Assembly (NCBI GenBank): GCA_025350695.1
Contig: JANXXI010000247.1
Coordinates: forward strand, 1-64,000
DNA from: Acidobacteriota bacterium
GTDB taxonomy: Bacteria; Acidobacteriota; Terriglobia; Bryobacterales; Bryobacteraceae
Reading direction: 5' to 3'
DNA length: 64,000 bases
The notes under the pieces were generated by a model, which was not told the DNA's origin, searched no databases, and was given only the letters and a program-made list of their open reading frames with translations. A program made the position numbers and the translations under genes. Every line of letters starts with the position of its first letter. Within the stretch, counting starts at the first letter, position 1. Of this stretch, positions 59,356 to 64,000 are shown piece by piece.

Positions 59356-61077
59356 TCAACTTTTCGAGCCGGCGCGCTTTGAAGCCCACCAGCGTTTCAA
59401 GTAGTCCAGTAGACCTTCCTGGCGAAACTTTGCAAGCTCCGCATGGGACTTTGCGAGCTCCGGACCGACCACCGCGAGATCCGCCAAATTAGCCTGTTCC
59501 CGCTGGCCAGCCGCCTCTAGTTGACGTCGTGCTTCAGCCAGTCCTTCGCTCAGGATATTGACCTGGGCGTTGCTTTGTTCAAACTTTGCGTTGGCTTGAA
59601 GCATCTGGGAAACGGTTTTCCGAAGCGCCTGATCGGTTTCATTAGCGCGCTGCTTGTCGCGAATCAACTTTTGGCGAAGAGCTAATTCCAAGTCATCGTA
59701 CCCCTTGACGCTAACGCCCGCGGCTGGTAGGAACGCGCGCAAGGCGCCGTCTACCGATTGTAGGGCCTTCATTTGCTGAGCAAGCATTTGCTGTAACTTG
59801 GTTTGCTGCTGATCCTCCTGTTCTATCGGCGATAAGGGAAGCAACAAATCGCCGTGCAGCTCCACCGCCGCCGCTACACGCTCCCGCCGTTCCCTCTGGA
59901 TGCGATGGTAAGCTTCCGCCGTTTCCTTAAGCAGAGTCTGGCGCTCGGCTTGCGCTTGAACTTCAATCACGGACGCTGGCGCCACTGGGCCTGATGCGCG
60001 ATCAAACGCTTGACGCACCACTTCAACCGGCAGAGTTTCAAGACAGTATGCATGACCGAATGCGCAATCCCAGCGGCAACCGAAACAACCCATTGGCTGG
60101 ACGACACCTACTGATCCTTGTCCCCACGGCGCGTAGTGCGGCCAAGTGCCGCCTCCGAAAACGACGACGCCTGGAACGCCGTAGGCTTGGGCCAAATGGG
60201 CTGGCCCGGTATCGTTACCGAAATAAAGCCGCGCGTGCGCCAGCAAGACGGAAAGTTGGCTCATGGCGTTCGACGAACCTGTGAAAATGCGGATATGGCG
60301 GGCGTCAGCTCCGAAAGCTTCCTTGAATTGTTCAAGAGTTGGACGCTCCCTTTCTTCCCCGGTCAGAAGTAACTTCGCATCTTCGCCCAAGCGACCGGCA
60401 AGAACAGCCGCGTAATGGGCCGGATCCCATCTCTTGACCAATGTGCTGGCGGCGCCGCTTGGGAAACAGGCGATGTACTTGCCGGGCTCGATTCCAAGGG
60501 CGCGAAACAGTTCAGTGTCAACTAAAGGCTTCGGCCAAGGTGTGATGTCGGAAGGTGTGCCACCCAAGTGACGCAAGAGAGCTGAGTAACGTTCGTTTTC
60601 GTGCGTTCCATGCGTCTGGGTTGGACAATCCAAGTTTCTTGGCGCGCCGCCGAAATCCCGAATGAGCAGCGTTAACAAGCCGTGAGGGGGGCTGGATGCC
60701 GTAAGTCCAAAAGCGTCACAATCAGACAAAATTGAAATGAGGAACCAGCTAAGCCAACTAGGTTCCAGGTCGGCCGCGATAAAAATGGTGGGGTGAAGAT
60801 CGCGAAGTACCTCCGTTAACTTTTGCAGCTTCAGGCGCAGAGCCGCAGTGGGAACAGTCTGCTGATGCGGCTCAAAATCGAGCGTCAAAACATCGAGGGG
60901 TGGACTTGGAAAAAGGGCAGGCAGGTGCGCGAAAGGCTGTCGAACGAGCAGAACAATGCGGTTCGTTGGGAATCGTTTAATCAGGCCTTCTACTAGCCTG
61001 GAAGCCAACACTAAGTCGCCGAGTCCGCCAGTGTGGACGACCAGAATAGGCGCAATGGTATTTTTAGAAATGATCAA
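59356..61077 (-). CDS. Glycosyltransferase family 9 (heptosyltransferase-like) with C-terminal coiled coil
   Basis: ILVVHTGGLGDLVLASRLVEGL; ARLYFGNDTGPAHLAQAYGVPGVVVFGGG; long Q/A/E-rich helical C-terminus. Confidence 0.88.
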   Translation of the reverse strand: MIISKNTIAPILVVHTGGLGDLVLASRLVEGLIKRFPTNRIVLLVRQPFAHLPALFPSPPLDVLTLDFEPHQQTVPTAALRLKLQKLTEVLRDLHPTIFIAADLEPSWLSWFLISILSDCDAFGLTASSPPHGLLTLLIRDFGGAPRNLDCPTQTHGTHENERYSALLRHLGGTPSDITPWPKPLVDTELFRALGIEPGKYIACFPSGAASTLVKRWDPAHYAAVLAGRLGEDAKLLLTGEERERPTLEQFKEAFGADARHIRIFTGSSNAMSQLSVLLAHARLYFGNDTGPAHLAQAYGVPGVVVFGGGTWPHYAPWGQGSVGVVQPMGCFGCRWDCAFGHAYCLETLPVEVVRQAFDRASGPVAPASVIEVQAQAERQTLLKETAEAYHRIQRERRERVAAAVELHGDLLLPLSPIEQEDQQQTKLQQMLAQQMKALQSVDGALRAFLPAAGVSVKGYDDLELALRQKLIRDKQRANETDQALRKTVSQMLQANAKFEQSNAQVNILSEGLAEARRQLEAAGQREQANLADLAVVGPELAKSHAELAKFRQEGLLDYLKRWWASKRAGSKS

Positions 61078-61107
61078 TTGAAACGTCAGTATAACGCGAG
61101 AGTAGCC

Positions 61108-62034
61108 TTACTGGCTCAGTGCAACCTGTTCCACCTTGTACCCTCGCCCAGCCAGCAACCGGGCCACACCCTCTCTACCAACCAAATGTCCGGCGCCAAC
61201 TACAACAAACCCTCGGCCTTTACTCTTCAGTAATGTTTCCGCCGCATCCGCCATAGCCGGATTGCGCCCGTCCAGCATGATCTTGCGCATGTTTTCAGAA
61301 CCGGCCATGGTCTTTTTCATCCAGGAATCCATGGCGTCCGCATCCCCACTCATCCACAGGTCCCGCATGGTTTGGAACATGTCTTTTAGGTTGCCCATCT
61401 GCGATAGCGCCGACCCTAGCGATTCTTCCTGAAGGCTTCCTTCAAGGCTGGAAAGTATTTTAAATTGGAACTCCGCGCCTTCGATTTCGAGGATACGTTT
61501 GGTGGGGGTCTTTGCCGCCAATTCAAGGAAATGCTGATCGATGCCATATTTCGGGTCCATGCCATTCTTCATCATCGCCATGGCGGGCAGCATTACGGAC
61601 AGCAGCCAGGGCTTCATTTTCCCTAATGGCGCGCAGGCCATGGCCAACAGCTCGCATGCCTTTTCCATTTGCACTTTGGTTTCGTCGTTGACGTGGTTCC
61701 AAAGAGTATCGTCGCCTTCGTACATCCCCTTCATCATGAAAGCCTGGATCTTTTGTTGGTCTATGTGCGTGATGTCTGCTTCCACGGCCAGCGTAGTCGA
61801 TTCCGCAAAGGCCGCTTCGATTTCTTTCGCTAGCGGATACATCTCTTTGTTACCAGCGTGAATCGAACCGAGCAAGTACACTACGTTGTCTTTGTTCGAT
61901 ACTTTCCAAAACATCGCCTTTTTCGTAGGTGTGGGCTTCTGTTGCGCGGCGAGGTTTGGGACGCTGAGGAGTTGTATGACCATCAGCCCAACGAGGCCGA
62001 TCAGTTGGGCGGTTTTTTTATGGATTGGTTTCAT
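61108..62034 (-). CDS. TraB/GumN family protein
   Basis: MFWKVSNKDNVVYLLGSIHAGNKEMYPLAKEIEAAFAESTTLAVEADI; GRGFVVVGAGHLVGREGVARLLAGRGYKVEQV. Confidence 0.92.
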   Translation of the reverse strand: MKPIHKKTAQLIGLVGLMVIQLLSVPNLAAQQKPTPTKKAMFWKVSNKDNVVYLLGSIHAGNKEMYPLAKEIEAAFAESTTLAVEADITHIDQQKIQAFMMKGMYEGDDTLWNHVNDETKVQMEKACELLAMACAPLGKMKPWLLSVMLPAMAMMKNGMDPKYGIDQHFLELAAKTPTKRILEIEGAEFQFKILSSLEGSLQEESLGSALSQMGNLKDMFQTMRDLWMSGDADAMDSWMKKTMAGSENMRKIMLDGRNPAMADAAETLLKSKGRGFVVVGAGHLVGREGVARLLAGRGYKVEQVALSQ

Positions 62035-62193
62035 TTCATCTTATTTTAATATGCAAAAGGAAAAGAAATCGTCCGGTCAGCAAACGGGAACGCTGGCGTC
62101 TCCCGCTAATATGCGATAAGCTTTCACAATTGATTATCCCGATCAAGGCTTATTACAGCGGCGAAACTGAATTTGAATCCGAAGGAATCAACT

Positions 62194-63999
62194 ATGCATT
62201 GCGAGAAGACTCGACAGGAATGGCCAAAATTAAGCGAGCTAAGCGGATACACCGAATTACAGCGCCGCACCGTGTTGCGCCCGCACCGGGAAAAGGGCTT
62301 CTCCTCCCTTAATCAAAATGAAATCGATCTTCGTAACGCCCTGGACACTGAACTTGAAGCGCTTACCATTCTCGAACTCGATGCCGAAATAGGTAGCGAC
62401 GTTGATTTTACGGAACTTAATTGCTTCAATAATCTTTTCTTCAAATCCCCCGCATTTGCTCAATACCTCAGTTCCTACCTTTTCTTTGGCGTTCGATTTG
62501 CGCTTTCCAGGGAAACGATTAAGGCCCCGGCGCCGCGGCCGGAGCTACCTTCGCAAACAACTGATGAGTGGAACGAACGGCCAGTGGCTCTTCCTTTTCC
62601 ACCAGTGCCTTCTAAGTTAGTGGCAGCGCACCAAACGCTCAAAAATTATCAAGAGTTGGCATCGAACCAAACAAAGGAGGCCGAGCTCTTTCTAGACGGA
62701 TTCGTCGATTTCGTCAGGCCCCGCGATTTCGAGTTGTGGTTAAATGGCTTAATCCCAGACACCGGGAATTGTGTTCAATTGCGTAATCAGATCCTGGTTT
62801 GGGCAGGGTCTCGAGTCGTCTTCTACAAAACTCTGGAGCAATCCCAGCCATGGCAGAATGAAATTCGGAAGGCCCTCGAGACCGGGATCCGATCGGCGTC
62901 GGCTGAAGCTGAACCCGAGCAGGCCAGGATAGAGAAAGAGTGGAAAGTTACCAACCCGTTGGCTGCCCGCTTCGGTGTTGCCGATTTTTATTTTTTGGCT
63001 AGACTCTTGCGCGCCGAAGTTTCAAGCGAAGGACAGGTTCATTACACGGGCTCATCCTGGCTTCGCATGATAGCGATGCAATCGGAGCCCGCCGACAGCC
63101 AAATTCTACGGAATGAAGAAATACTCAGAGCGGTCTTTGATTTTGCATGCGACTTGATCCAAAACTCCGTGGAAATAGCTGTAACTTTGGAAAGGAAGAA
63201 AACTAAGGAGAAACGAAGAGAAGACATCAGTTTGATGGAAGGAGAAACCACCTGGCGGTTCACTCAGGATCAGGAAACTGAAGACATTCGCAGGCAGCGC
63301 AAAATTCGGAGCTACAAACAGGAGCTTGAAGACGGCCCGCGTCCCAATTTGCGTACTCCCGCCGACCCCAGAGGCAGTGAGTACATTTGGAGCAACCGTA
63401 TCTACACCGGCGAGTATGAATCCAACCTGCTTGGACTCGCATTCTCCGGTGGAGGCATCCGCAGCGCCACTATCGGCCTTGGTGTTTTGGAGCGGCTGCG
63501 TGAGCTGGACATACTCCGCAACATCGACTATCTTTCAACGGTATCCGGGGGCGGCTATATCGGAGCGTGGCTGCTTGGCAACGTGCGGCGTACGCGCTAC
63601 TGGCTAGGACAGCTTACAAATTGGGACGAATCCATCGGGCAGCTTCGCGACTATTCCAAATATTTGGCCCCGAAGGATGGAGTTCTAAGCGCTGACAGAT
63701 GGTCCATTTGGGGCACTTGGATTCGCAACACCTTGCTGATCCAGCTAACGGCGGTGATCGGGTTGTGGACACTGTTGATCGCCGCTATTCTATCGAAGAC
63801 CCTATTCGATCTGCCTCTTCTGTCAAATCCGGTGAAAGCGGAGAGAACAGGCGTTTTGGCGTCTCTGATCGATCTACTTCCATCCTCGCTTCAAGCTTAT
63901 CTATTGGGCTGGCCCCAGTTGTCGAATTTATTGAAGCACTCGGAAAACAGTGTTTGCACATACCTTCCGGGTCTGGCTCCCTTTTGGATGAAAACCTCG
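62194..63999 (+). CDS. Patatin-like phospholipase domain protein (partial, runs off window end)
   Basis: Continuous frame from ATG 62194 (GAAGGAA RBS) to the window end; LLGLAFSGGGIRSATIGLGVLERLRELDILRNIDYLSTVSGGGYIGAWLLG; later hydrophobic segment LLIQLTAVIGLWTLLIAAIL. Not in the ORF track because no stop occurs in the window. Confidence 0.88.
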   Translation, partial: MHCEKTRQEWPKLSELSGYTELQRRTVLRPHREKGFSSLNQNEIDLRNALDTELEALTILELDAEIGSDVDFTELNCFNNLFFKSPAFAQYLSSYLFFGVRFALSRETIKAPAPRPELPSQTTDEWNERPVALPFPPVPSKLVAAHQTLKNYQELASNQTKEAELFLDGFVDFVRPRDFELWLNGLIPDTGNCVQLRNQILVWAGSRVVFYKTLEQSQPWQNEIRKALETGIRSASAEAEPEQARIEKEWKVTNPLAARFGVADFYFLARLLRAEVSSEGQVHYTGSSWLRMIAMQSEPADSQILRNEEILRAVFDFACDLIQNSVEIAVTLERKKTKEKRREDISLMEGETTWRFTQDQETEDIRRQRKIRSYKQELEDGPRPNLRTPADPRGSEYIWSNRIYTGEYESNLLGLAFSGGGIRSATIGLGVLERLRELDILRNIDYLSTVSGGGYIGAWLLGNVRRTRYWLGQLTNWDESIGQLRDYSKYLAPKDGVLSADRWSIWGTWIRNTLLIQLTAVIGLWTLLIAAILSKTLFDLPLLSNPVKAERTGVLASLIDLLPSSLQAYLLGWPQLSNLLKHSENSVCTYLPGLAPFWMKTS

Positions 64000-64000
64000 T

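Noticed and set aside
1-64000. CRISPR array, tRNA or rRNA genes
   Set aside because: Scanned by eye for regularly spaced repeats, GTTCGANTC-type T-loops and rRNA blocks; found only isolated matches inside coding sequence. A tRNAscan/minced run would be decisive.

Overview
This window is a dense, protein-coding stretch of a bacterial chromosome. The gene content looks like Acidobacteriota (Bryobacterales/Solibacter-like): a TIGR03437-type C-terminal domain, three very large Oar/TonB-like receptors with carboxypeptidase-regulatory N-termini, a PQQ dehydrogenase, DUF4159 and DUF2126 proteins. The taxonomy is inferred, not computed. I saw no rRNA, tRNA, CRISPR array, prophage or intact transposase. 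About 45 genes are supported. They include a sulfatase, an orphan histidine kinase, RsmA, two ECF sigma modules, Pta, GlgC, an M16 peptidase, an oligogalacturonate-lyase-like propeller, a hydroxyacid dehydrogenase/HpaI aldolase/GntR cluster, a GMC oxidoreductase fused to a DUF1080 (3-keto-disaccharide hydrolase) domain, a Ser/Thr kinase-cyclase fusion, Dut/ThyX, a glycosyltransferase cluster, and a patatin-like ORF that runs off the window end and is missing from the ORF track. The strongest leads are: (1) the GMC-DUF1080 fusion, flanked by two same-orientation copies of a ~110 bp palindromic repeat; (2) that three-copy palindromic repeat family, which sits just downstream of stop codons and shows a compensatory stem change; (3) a separate two-copy ~310 bp interspersed repeat with conserved hairpins; (4) decayed genes hidden in apparent gaps (TIR-WD40, phospholipase D-like, and a DUF4384 3' remnant); (5) a ThyX with two ThyX-like halves, one of which appears to have lost the RHR motif; (6) a probable CTG start for RsmA. 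All family names come from reading motifs by eye, without database searches.
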